Assembly (NCBI GenBank): GCA_019236485.1
Contig: JAFAIY010000097.1
Span: forward strand, 1 to 5,380
From: Comamonas sp.
GTDB taxonomy: Bacteria > Pseudomonadota > Gammaproteobacteria > Burkholderiales > Burkholderiaceae_C
Reading direction: 5' to 3'
DNA: 5,380 nt
The notes below the pieces were generated by a model. That model did no database searches, was not told where the DNA came from, and was given only the letters and a program-made list of their open reading frames with translations. Shown here in pieces: positions 1-5,380 of the stretch. Made by a program: the position numbers and the translations under genes. The stretch's first letter is position 1. Every line of letters begins with the position of its first letter.

Positions 1-1
1 G

Positions 2-145
2 GCCCCACCGCCGCCGCTGCTGCAGCTGCCGGCCCCCACGCAATCGCCGCTATGGCATGCGCTGCAACCCGTGCAGGCCGCGCGCATCGCCGCGATCACG
101 GCCGCGCCCCTGCCCGCGCGCGGGCCTCCTGCGTCTTACCTCTGA
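2..145 (+). CDS. C-terminal fragment of a gene starting upstream; possibly a siderophore/metal ABC-transporter periplasmic binding protein
   Basis: An open frame runs in from the left edge and ends at TGA 143-145, giving 47 visible residues. Third codon positions are almost all G or C, as in the intact genes here, which supports real coding. The end reads ...SPLWHALQPVQAARIAAI... followed by a Pro/Ala/Gly tail. The pattern 'PLW-x-AL-x-x-V-x-A-x-R' resembles the last lobe of FhuD/FecB-type binding proteins, where 'PLWQAMPFVRAGR' is typical. That family carries ferric siderophores or cobalamin to an inner-membrane ABC importer, and a same-strand TonB receptor 112 bp downstream would suit it. 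The function rests on a short memory-based motif match and is weak. The opposite strand here is also open and Cys-rich (from a GTG at 99 leftwards), so even the strand is not beyond doubt. Confidence 0.45.
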   Translation, partial: APPPPLLQLPAPTQSPLWHALQPVQAARIAAITAAPLPARGPPASYL

Positions 146-209
146 AATCTCTCTGGCCATAGCCATGCCCGGCACCGCTCGCTCGCGCAGCCGGTGCGCA
201 TCGCCGTGG

Positions 210-244
210 CCTTTATCGGATTCATAAGGGGCCGGCACGGCCCC
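210..244 (+). promoter_or_regulatory. Two overlapping, mutually exclusive hairpins in the receptor gene leader
   Basis: In the 112-bp gap before the receptor gene, CCTTTAT (210-216) can pair with ATAAGGG (224-230): seven pairs including one G-U, with a 7-nt loop. GGGGCCG (228-234) can pair with CGGCCCC (238-244): seven pairs with a 3-nt loop. Both need bases 228-230, so only one can form at a time. The second ends directly against the Shine-Dalgarno sequence at 245-248. No T-run follows it, so it is not a standard intrinsic terminator. A weaker stem, GCACCG 172-177 with CGGTGC 192-197, lies upstream. I see no Fur box, no cobalamin-riboswitch signature and no convincing -35/-10 pair. A regulatory role is inferred from geometry alone. 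Confidence 0.3.
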
Positions 245-257
245 GAGGTAAGCATTG
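245..257 (+). promoter_or_regulatory. Ribosome binding site that sets the receptor start
   Basis: GAGG at 245-248 lies 9 nt before the ATG at 258. A TTG codon directly precedes that ATG (255-257). The SD spacing and the signal-peptide pattern MKK-hydrophobic both favour ATG 258 over TTG 255. Confidence 0.65.
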
Positions 258-2573
258 ATGAAAAAGCATTTTCTGCCACTCATGGCGAGTGGCATCGCCC
301 TGCCATGGCTGGCCCAGACGGCCTGGGCCCAGAACGACACCACGGAGGCTCCCGAGCGCAGCAAGACGCTGGGCGTGGTCACCGTCAACGGCGGCCAGCC
401 CAGCTCGCTGCCCACGCAGATCCCGACCACCATAGAAGGCATCACGCGCGAGGAGATCGAGACCCGTATCAACGCCACGGACAGCGAGGACGCGCTCAAG
501 TACATGCCCAGCCTGCTGGTGCGCAAGCGCTATATCGGCGACTACAACCACGCCATCCTCTCCACCCGGGCTTCGGGCACGGGCAACAGCGCGCGCTCGG
601 CCGTCTATGCGGACGGCATTCTGCTGTCCAACTATCTGGGCAACGGCATTGCCAACGGCACGAACTACGCGCCGCGCTGGGGCTTGGTCACGCCCGAGGA
701 AATCGAGCGCGTGGACGTGATGTACGGCCCGTTCTCCGCGGCCTACCCGGGCAACTCCGCAGGCGCCGTGGTCGACTATGTGACCCGCATGCCGGACAAG
801 CTCGAAGCCCATGTGGCGGCCGGCTATGCCTCGCAGCCCAACCATCTCTATGGCAGCAGCCAAAGCTTCGACAGCTGGAACAGCAGCGCCTCCATAGGCA
901 GCCGAAGCGGCGACTGGTCGTTCTGGATCAATCTCAACCACATCGACAGCCAGGGCCAGCCGCTGACTTTCGCCACCGTGACCCAGGCATCCGGCAAGCC
1001 CGGCAACGCAGGCGTTCCCGTGCAAGGCGCGGTGCCTGGACTGAACACCACCAACCAGCCCTGGTACATCCTGGGCGCGGGCACGCAATACCGCACCCAG
1101 CAGGATCACGCCAAGATCAAGCTGGCCTACGACATCACGCCGACCCTGCGCGCCAGCTACACCCTGGGCTGGTGGCAGAACAGCTCCAGCGGCAGACCCG
1201 AGACCTATCTGACAGGCCCGAACGGCCAGCCCGTCTACAGCGGCCCCATCAATATCGGCGGCAAGAGCTATACGCTGTCGCCCACGGCCTTCGGCCTGTC
1301 CAACGACGACCAGACCCACACCATGCACGGCGTCTCGGTCAAGAGCCATACCCAAGGCAGTTTTGACTGGGAACTCAGCGCCAGCCTCTACGACTACGGC
1401 AAGGATCAGCAGCGCATGCCCACCATCGCCATGCCTGCAGCCGCCACTGGGGGGGCGGGCACTTTGCAGGACCAGAACGGCACGGGCTGGAACACCCTGG
1501 CCGCCAAGGGCACCTGGCGCCCCCAAGGCCTGCAGGGCGCGCATATCGTGGACTTCGGCCTGGGCCGCGATGCCTACAAGCTCAATATCAGCAAGTACAA
1601 CGTGCTGGGCGACTGGCAGTCCGGCCCCGCCAACACGCAATCGGTGGTGAGTCAGGTCGGCGGGCGCAGCGAAACCCGCTACCTCTGGGCGCAGGACAGC
1701 TGGCGTCTGGCGCCGCAGTGGAAGGCCGTGCTGGGCCTGCGCTGGGAGGACTGGAGCGCCAGCGATGGCTATACCGCCACAGCCGGCAGCCAGCTGGCCT
1801 ATGCCAAGCGCAGCGAAGCGCATTTCTCGCCCAAGGCCGCTCTGGCCTATCAGTGGAGCAAGGACACCACGCTCAAGGCCTCGATAGGTCGGGCCGTGCG
1901 CTTTCCGACCGTGGGCGAGCTCTATGGCGCGACCTCGGGCGGTGCTCTGTCCTTCATCAACAACCCGAATCTCAAGCCCGAGCAGTCCTGGACCAGCGAG
2001 CTCTCGGCCGAGAAGGACCTGGGCAACGGCCTGCTGCGCGCCACGCTGTTTCATGAAACCACCAAGGATGCGCTCTACAGCCAGCTGATTCCCGGCACCA
2101 CCACCTCGGCCGTGCAGAACGTGGACAAGGTGCGCACCACGGGCCTGGAACTCGCCTATACGGCGCAATCGGTGTGGATGCGCGGGCTGGACCTGGGCGC
2201 CAGCCTGACCTATGCCGACTCGAAGATCGTGGCCAATGCCGCCAACCCGGCCAGCGTGGGCAAGTGGCAGCCGCGCGTGCCGCGCTGGCGCGCCACGGCC
2301 TATGCGACCTACCAGCCCAGCGACCGCTGGGCCTTCACGGTCGCGGCGCGCTACAGCGGCCGCCAGTACTCGCAACTGGACAACAGCGATGTCAACGCCA
2401 GCACCTATATGGGGGCCAGCAAATACTTCACCGTGGATCTGCGCGCCCGCTACCAGATCAACAAGCAGCTGTCCGCGGCCTTTGGCATAGACAACGCCAA
2501 CAACTACCAGTACTGGAACTTCCACCCCTATCCGCAGCGCACCTACAGCGCCTCGCTGCGCTGGGATATGTGA
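258..2573 (+). CDS. TonB-dependent outer-membrane receptor (siderophore/metal-chelate type)
   Basis: A 771-residue outer-membrane gated channel that would import a scarce ligand using TonB-ExbBD energy. Residues 1-24 form a Sec signal peptide (MKKH, hydrophobic core, AWA before Q25). TKTLGVVTV-like residues around 37-43 make a plausible TonB box. The plug covers about 50-178, with a conserved ADGILLSN stretch (118-125) and the classic end IERVDVMYGP at 149-158 followed by AYPGNSAGAVVDYVTR. The rest is the 22-strand barrel, including the family signature NPNLKPE at 569-575 and HPYPQRT near the C-terminus. The protein contains no cysteine, usual for this class, and its length is typical. It ends ...SLRWDM, with Met instead of the usual terminal aromatic residue. 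A run of seven G at 1449-1455 lies in frame (G398-G399). The ligand cannot be read from sequence; the possible binding-protein gene upstream favours a siderophore. No sigma/anti-sigma (FecIR) extension is present at the N-terminus. Confidence 0.93.
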   Translation: MKKHFLPLMASGIALPWLAQTAWAQNDTTEAPERSKTLGVVTVNGGQPSSLPTQIPTTIEGITREEIETRINATDSEDALKYMPSLLVRKRYIGDYNHAILSTRASGTGNSARSAVYADGILLSNYLGNGIANGTNYAPRWGLVTPEEIERVDVMYGPFSAAYPGNSAGAVVDYVTRMPDKLEAHVAAGYASQPNHLYGSSQSFDSWNSSASIGSRSGDWSFWINLNHIDSQGQPLTFATVTQASGKPGNAGVPVQGAVPGLNTTNQPWYILGAGTQYRTQQDHAKIKLAYDITPTLRASYTLGWWQNSSSGRPETYLTGPNGQPVYSGPINIGGKSYTLSPTAFGLSNDDQTHTMHGVSVKSHTQGSFDWELSASLYDYGKDQQRMPTIAMPAAATGGAGTLQDQNGTGWNTLAAKGTWRPQGLQGAHIVDFGLGRDAYKLNISKYNVLGDWQSGPANTQSVVSQVGGRSETRYLWAQDSWRLAPQWKAVLGLRWEDWSASDGYTATAGSQLAYAKRSEAHFSPKAALAYQWSKDTTLKASIGRAVRFPTVGELYGATSGGALSFINNPNLKPEQSWTSELSAEKDLGNGLLRATLFHETTKDALYSQLIPGTTTSAVQNVDKVRTTGLELAYTAQSVWMRGLDLGASLTYADSKIVANAANPASVGKWQPRVPRWRATAYATYQPSDRWAFTVAARYSGRQYSQLDNSDVNASTYMGASKYFTVDLRARYQINKQLSAAFGIDNANNYQYWNFHPYPQRTYSASLRWDM
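1449..1455 (+). repeat. Seven-G homopolymer inside the receptor gene
   Basis: Seven consecutive G encode part of T-G-G-A in the barrel region, about residue 398. In this copy the frame is intact. Gain or loss of one G would truncate the receptor to roughly half length. Tracts of this length are short for efficient phase variation, so it is listed as a mutable site only. Confidence 0.4.
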
Positions 2574-2579
2574 GTGCGC

Positions 2580-3791
2580 TCAGCGCGCGGCCATGGCCAG
2601 CAGCCCATGGCTGTTGCGCATGCGGAAAGTCCCCATGGCCGCCAGCAGGGCCAAGGCCAGGCCCAGGGCGCAAGCGCCCTGCCAGCCGCCGCGGCTCCAG
2701 GCCAGGGTACCCAGGGCCGAGCCCGCGGCCGCACCCAGAAAGTATCCCGTCATATACACGGCATTCATGCGCCCGCGCGCCGCGGGCAGCAGCTGGGCCA
2801 CGCTGGCCTGGTTGGTGATGTTCAGGCATTGCAGGCCCAGATCTATCACCACCATGCCCAGGACAAACCAGCCCAGGTGCGCGCCGCCCCACCAGAGCAT
2901 GGGCCAGGACAGCAGCAGGGCCAGGGCGCCGATCGCACAGCTCACGCGGCCCAGGCCCTTGTCCACCAGGCGTCCGGCCTGGGTCGCGACCAGCGCGCCG
3001 GCCGCGCCCGCCAGACCGATCAGGCCGATCTGCCCGTCGTCCAGGCCCAGCGGCCCGCCGGACAGCTGCAGCGCCATGGTCGAGAACAGCACGCTGACCG
3101 AGGCAAATGCCAGGGCGCTGACCAGGGTGCGCTGGCGCAGTCCGGCCTGGCTGCACAGCAGCCGCCACATGCTGCTCAGCACCTGTGGATAACTGACAGG
3201 GCTGGGGTTGCGTGATGCGGGCAGGGCCTGCCACAGCCATAGCGCGACCACCGCCATGATGGCCGCTGCCCCCTGGTAGACGGCCTGCCAGCCCCAGGCC
3301 TCGGAGACCATGCCCGCCACACTGCGCGCCAGCAAAATGCCCAGCAGCAGCCCGCTCATGACCCAGCCCACGGCCCTGCCGCTCTGGCCCGGCAGGGCCA
3401 GGGCCGCCGCCATGGGCACCAGCACCTGGGCCGCCACCGAGAACAGGCCCGCCACCAGGGTTCCGAGCAGAAACACAGGCAAGCTATGGGCCTGACCGCA
3501 CAGGGCCTGGCCCGCGGCGGCCAGCAGCATCAGGGCCACGGCCAGGCCACGGCGCTGCAGCTTGTCGCCCAGCGGCGCCAGCAGCAGCAGGCCGGCCGCA
3601 TAGGCGGTCTGCGCCAGCGTCACGCTGGAGGCGGCAGCGGCTTCGTCCACGCCGAAGTGCTCGGCAATCGAATGCAGCAGCGGCTGGTTGAAGTAATTGC
3701 CACCCGCGCACAGACCGCAGGCCAGTGCCATCAGCAACAGGGAAGAAGCACCCAGGCCTTGCGGCGCGGCTGCAGCGGAGTTCTCGGACAT
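2580..3791 (-). CDS. Major facilitator superfamily (MFS) transporter, 12-TM, probable drug/metabolite:H+ antiporter type
   Basis: A 403-residue inner-membrane secondary transporter, normal length for a 12-helix MFS_1 member. It has a short polar N-terminus, then a first helix running into NYFNQPLL (32-39), a sequence typical of one group of bacterial MFS exporters. Motif A between helices 2 and 3 is G75-D76-K-L-Q-R-R-G82, and its repeat in the C-terminal half is G273-R-L-V-D277-K-G-L-G-R282. A motif-C-like helix 5 runs from about 142 to 168, ending in EAWGWQAVY. The central loop is about 189-222. The frame stays open to 4202, but I place the start at ATG 3791 because homologues begin shortly before helix 1 and the upstream residues are Pro/Cys-rich and unlike a transporter. 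No clear Shine-Dalgarno sequence precedes this ATG. Its stop is 6 bp from the receptor stop. Export direction is inferred from family; the substrate is unknown. Confidence 0.9.
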   Translation of the reverse strand: MSENSAAAAPQGLGASSLLLMALACGLCAGGNYFNQPLLHSIAEHFGVDEAAAASSVTLAQTAYAAGLLLLAPLGDKLQRRGLAVALMLLAAAGQALCGQAHSLPVFLLGTLVAGLFSVAAQVLVPMAAALALPGQSGRAVGWVMSGLLLGILLARSVAGMVSEAWGWQAVYQGAAAIMAVVALWLWQALPASRNPSPVSYPQVLSSMWRLLCSQAGLRQRTLVSALAFASVSVLFSTMALQLSGGPLGLDDGQIGLIGLAGAAGALVATQAGRLVDKGLGRVSCAIGALALLLSWPMLWWGGAHLGWFVLGMVVIDLGLQCLNITNQASVAQLLPAARGRMNAVYMTGYFLGAAAGSALGTLAWSRGGWQGACALGLALALLAAMGTFRMRNSHGLLAMAAR

Positions 3792-3808
3792 CGGAAAAAC
3801 GCGTGATG

Positions 3809-3832
3809 GCGGCTGCCCGGCAAGGCAGCCGC
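3809..3832 (-). promoter_or_regulatory. Strong hairpin in the 5' leader of the MFS gene
   Basis: GCGGCTGCC (3809-3817) and GGCAGCCGC (3824-3832) are perfect 9-bp complements around a 6-nt loop. On the transcript of the MFS gene the stem ends 17 nt before the ATG. A run of five U (3795-3799) follows, but 9 nt separate it from the stem, so it is not a good intrinsic terminator. Since no Shine-Dalgarno sequence is visible, the hairpin could affect translation or message stability. GC-rich sequence produces such stems fairly often, so function is uncertain. Confidence 0.35.
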
Positions 3833-4005
3833 GAATACAGGGATATGGGATAGGGAGGGCGAAGCCCATGCCGGGTGGCTGCCCGCAGGCAGGCCGGCTT
3901 TGCGGCAAGGCCGCATTGCAGGAATGCAGGCGGCTCGCCAGATGCCCGATTGTCGCCAGCGGTCCCGAACTCCGCTGCACGCGGCCCCAATGCCCCCGAA
4001 GCTCA

Positions 4006-4023
4006 CCAAGGGTTAACCCTTGG
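4006..4023. promoter_or_regulatory. Perfect 18-bp palindrome, candidate operator
   Basis: CCAAGGGTTAACCCTTGG equals its own reverse complement over all 18 bases and is centred on GTTAAC. It lies 48 bp before the creA ATG and 214 bp before the MFS ATG. It could fold as a 7-bp stem with a TTAA loop, but no T-run follows on either strand, so a dimeric repressor or activator site is more likely than a terminator. SoxR and some other MerR-family sites are also 18-bp dyads centred on GTTAAC, but their half-sites differ and no correctly spaced -35/-10 flanks this one. The cognate regulator is not identifiable. Confidence 0.6.
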
Positions 4024-4071
4024 CAATCAGAGCACGGCACGCCGGCCGCCAACAGGCTTATGCTTTCGGGC

Positions 4072-4560
4072 ATGAAACCTCTTACCTTCCTCCTGGCCGC
4101 CTGCGCTGCCGCGGCCGCAGCCGTCTCGTTCATGAGCCTGAGCCACGCCGAGCAGATAGGCGCGGTGGATACCGTCTTCAAGTGGATTGGCCCCGACCAC
4201 AAGATCGTGGTCGATGCCTATGACGACCCCAAGGTGCCGGGCGTGACCTGCTATGTCTCGCGGGCCAAGACCGGCGGCATCAAGGGCGGACTGGGCCTGG
4301 CCGAGGACCGCTCCGAGGCCTCCATCGCCTGCGTGGCCACGGGCGCCATCCAGTTCCCCGCAGCGCTCAAGCAGCAGGAGGAGGTGTTCACCGAGCGCAC
4401 CTCGCTGCTGTTCAAGCGCCTGCGCGTGGTGCGCATGGTGGATGCCAAGCGCAACGCCCTGGTCTATATGACCTATTCGGACCGCGTGATCGAAGGCTCG
4501 CCGCAGAACAGCGTGACGGCCGTGGCCGTGCCCCAGGGCACGGCGATTCCCGTCAAATAA
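4072..4560 (+). CDS. creA: CreA family periplasmic protein
   Basis: A 162-residue secreted protein matching the CreA family along its whole length (E. coli CreA is about 157 residues). The core [18 protein letters not shown], then [19 protein letters not shown] and [15 protein letters not shown], is nearly that of E. coli, as are [22 protein letters not shown] and [10 protein letters not shown] further on. Residues 1-26 form a Sec signal peptide ending SHA before E27. The mature protein has exactly two cysteines, C60 and C87, which could form a periplasmic disulfide. CreA's biochemical role is unknown; in E. coli it sits upstream of the CreBC two-component genes, which are absent here, so creA stands alone. 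Another in-frame ATG at 4060 would add MLSG and make LAAC a possible lipobox. Neither start has a strong Shine-Dalgarno sequence; 4072 gives the family-like signal peptide. Confidence 0.93.
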   Translation: MKPLTFLLAACAAAAAAVSFMSLSHAEQIGAVDTVFKWIGPDHKIVVDAYDDPKVPGVTCYVSRAKTGGIKGGLGLAEDRSEASIACVATGAIQFPAALKQQEEVFTERTSLLFKRLRVVRMVDAKRNALVYMTYSDRVIEGSPQNSVTAVAVPQGTAIPVK

Positions 4561-4563
4561 CCG

Positions 4564-4593
4564 GCCTGCCCCCTCAGGCCTCGGCGGGCAGGC
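4564..4593. terminator. Inverted repeat between convergent creA and lysR ends; possible terminator
   Basis: GCCTGCCC (4564-4571) and GGGCAGGC (4586-4593) are perfect complements around a 14-nt loop. The repeat starts 3 bp after the creA stop and reaches into the last codons of the LysR gene. The position suits a shared terminator for the two converging genes. No U-run follows on either strand, so it would be a weak or Rho-assisted terminator at best. Confidence 0.3.
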
Positions 4594-5380
4594 TTGCATG
4601 GCAGGCCTGCACAAAGGCCGTCAGCGCGGGCGAGCGCCGCTTGCCCGCGCGCTGCACCAGGGAGAAATGCCGCCACATGCGCGGCAGCGTGGTCGGCAGA
4701 ATCTCCAGCTCCTGGGTCTGCAGCTGGGCCTGGACCAGCACGCGCGACAGGCAGCTGATGCCCAGGCCCTGGGCCACGCAGCGTGCAATCGCCTCCGAGC
4801 TGCCCAGGGTGGCCGCGGCCGGCAGCTGGTGCAGATGGGGCAGCAGCGCATGCTCGACCATCTCGCGCGTGCCCGAGCCCGGCTCGCGCAGCAGCCAGGC
4901 GGCCTTGCGCAGCGCGGCCACGCCCAGCGGCTTGAGCCGTGCCTGCCGGGCCAGCGGGTCCTGCGGCGATGCCACGATGACCAGCTCGTCGCGCAGCCAG
5001 GGCTCGACCTCCAGCCCCTGCCAGTGGCTGCTGCCCTCGATCAGCCCCATGTCCACCTCCATGGCCTGCACGGCCTCGCCCACCTCCTGGGTGTTCGCGA
5101 TCTGCAGGTCCACGCGCACCAGCGGATGGGATCTGGCCAGCCGCGCCAGCACCTCGGGCAGCGCATACGTGCCTATGGTGGTGCTGGCCGCCACGCGCAG
5201 GCGCACCGGCATATTGGCGGCCCGCGCGGAAAAAGCCTCTTCTATGCCGCGCGCCTGCTCCAGCACGGCCAGGGCCTGCGGCAGCAGGGCACGGCCCGCG
5301 TCGTTGAGCACCAGGCGCTTGCCCACGCGCTCGAACAGCTGCACGCCCAGGCCCTGCTCCAGCTGCTGCAGCGCCGCGCT
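4574..5380 (-). CDS. LysR-type transcriptional regulator, YeiE/CysL-like, 5' end outside the window
   Basis: 268 residues are visible; the gene continues past the right edge, so about 30-40 N-terminal residues of a ~305-residue LysR protein are missing. The frame enters within the winged helix-turn-helix: SAALQQLEQGLGVQLFER (fragment residues 1-18), then LNDAGRALLPQA. A linker helix follows, then the effector domain from about 59. Conserved stretches ASTTIGTYALP (65-75), VDMGLIEG (109-116), EPWLRDELVI (126-135), REPGSGTR (165-172) and GSSEAI...GLGISCLSR (193-213) resemble E. coli YeiE closely. YeiE and CysL respond to sulfur status; YeiE is tied to sulfite defence. The ligand here is inferred only from that likeness. 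LysR genes often act on a divergent neighbour, which here would be beyond the right edge. The GTG at 5344 is an internal Val, not the start. The stop lies 13 bp from the creA stop. Confidence 0.9.
   Translation of the reverse strand, partial: SAALQQLEQGLGVQLFERVGKRLVLNDAGRALLPQALAVLEQARGIEEAFSARAANMPVRLRVAASTTIGTYALPEVLARLARSHPLVRVDLQIANTQEVGEAVQAMEVDMGLIEGSSHWQGLEVEPWLRDELVIVASPQDPLARQARLKPLGVAALRKAAWLLREPGSGTREMVEHALLPHLHQLPAAATLGSSEAIARCVAQGLGISCLSRVLVQAQLQTQELEILPTTLPRMWRHFSLVQRAGKRRSPALTAFVQACHASLPAEA

Larger units (their letters stand above)
3792..4071. other. Divergent control region between the MFS gene and creA
   Basis: These 280 bp separate two head-to-head starts and must hold both promoters. 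No gene is convincing here; the long open frames crossing it are extensions of the flanking genes. It contains the hairpin at 3809-3832, the 18-bp palindrome at 4006-4023, a smaller stem TGCGGC/GCCGCA (3901-3915), and an imperfect dyad GCATT-N5-AATGC (3913-3927). TATGCT at 4059-4064 could be a creA -10 element, but no good -35 lies 17 bp upstream. I could not identify a convincing sigma-70 promoter towards the MFS gene; the AT-richer stretch at about 3833-3856 is the likeliest place. Confidence 0.55.

Noticed and set aside
55..99. A Cys-rich reading on the minus strand (CTGCSACHSGDC) starting at a GTG with a purine-rich site upstream
   Set aside because: It resembles a metal-binding motif, but only about 30 codons are visible. 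The plus-strand frame over the same bases gives a more protein-like sequence and a stop well placed before the receptor. Not excluded, but less likely.
146..257. Fur box or cobalamin riboswitch before the receptor gene
   Set aside because: I looked for GATAATGATAATCATTATC-like repeats and the conserved B12-box segments and found neither; the region is too short for a full cobalamin riboswitch.
1168..1175. GCTGGTGG, the E. coli Chi octamer
   Set aside because: It encodes part of GWW in the receptor, occurs by chance in GC-rich DNA, and E. coli Chi need not function in this lineage.
194..1366. A 390-codon plus-strand open frame overlapping the receptor start
   Set aside because: Its product is Arg/Gln/His-rich low-complexity sequence, a frame-shifted reading of the receptor gene with no domain and no start signal.
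222..2525. A 767-codon open frame on the minus strand, covering almost the whole receptor gene
   Set aside because: It is a mirror of the receptor's GC-rich codon use, a common artefact in high-GC genomes. The plus-strand protein has unmistakable TonB-receptor motifs throughout; the minus frame has none I recognise.
3184..3192. TGTGGATAA, a perfect DnaA-box consensus on the reverse strand
   Set aside because: Single copy inside the MFS coding sequence (codons for S-Y-P-Q), with no cluster and no AT-rich region. One such 9-mer in about 5.4 kb on two strands has roughly a 4% chance.
3913..3927. GCATT-N5-AATGC dyad as a LysR-type site
   Set aside because: The arms are only 5 bp and the T-N11-A spacing of LysR sites is not met; such a dyad is expected by chance in a region of this length.

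Overview
The window looks like chromosomal DNA of a high-GC betaproteobacterium, most likely Burkholderiales and probably the Comamonas/Delftia/Acidovorax side of Comamonadaceae. The basis is the very strong G/C preference at third codon positions in every gene, together with the gene types: a TonB receptor, a CreA protein very like the E. coli one and a YeiE-like LysR regulator. The genus is inferred. I see no insertion sequence, phage gene, tRNA, rRNA or CRISPR array, and base composition does not change along the window.

Layout, left to right. Positions 2-145 hold the apparent C-terminal end of a gene that began upstream, possibly a siderophore-binding periplasmic protein. After a 112-bp leader with possible competing hairpins comes an intact TonB-dependent outer-membrane receptor (258-2573, +). 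Its stop lies 6 bp from the stop of a convergent 12-TM major facilitator transporter (2580-3791, -). A 280-bp divergent intergenic region follows (3792-4071). It carries a 9-bp-stem hairpin just before the transporter start and a perfect 18-bp palindrome, CCAAGGGTTAACCCTTGG, 48 bp before creA. Next is creA (4072-4560, +), which converges with a LysR-type regulator of the YeiE/CysL type (4574 to beyond the right edge, -) across a 13-bp gap containing an inverted repeat.

The strand pattern is tail-to-tail, head-to-head, tail-to-tail, so nothing in the window except the first two genes can be an operon. The left two genes may work together in TonB-dependent uptake: outer-membrane receptor plus periplasmic binding protein. 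The transporter and creA share a control region. The LysR gene's usual divergent target would lie beyond the right edge. This is mostly ordinary chromosomal content. The items most worth a second look are the 18-bp palindrome, the leader of the receptor gene, and the start and signal-peptide question in creA.
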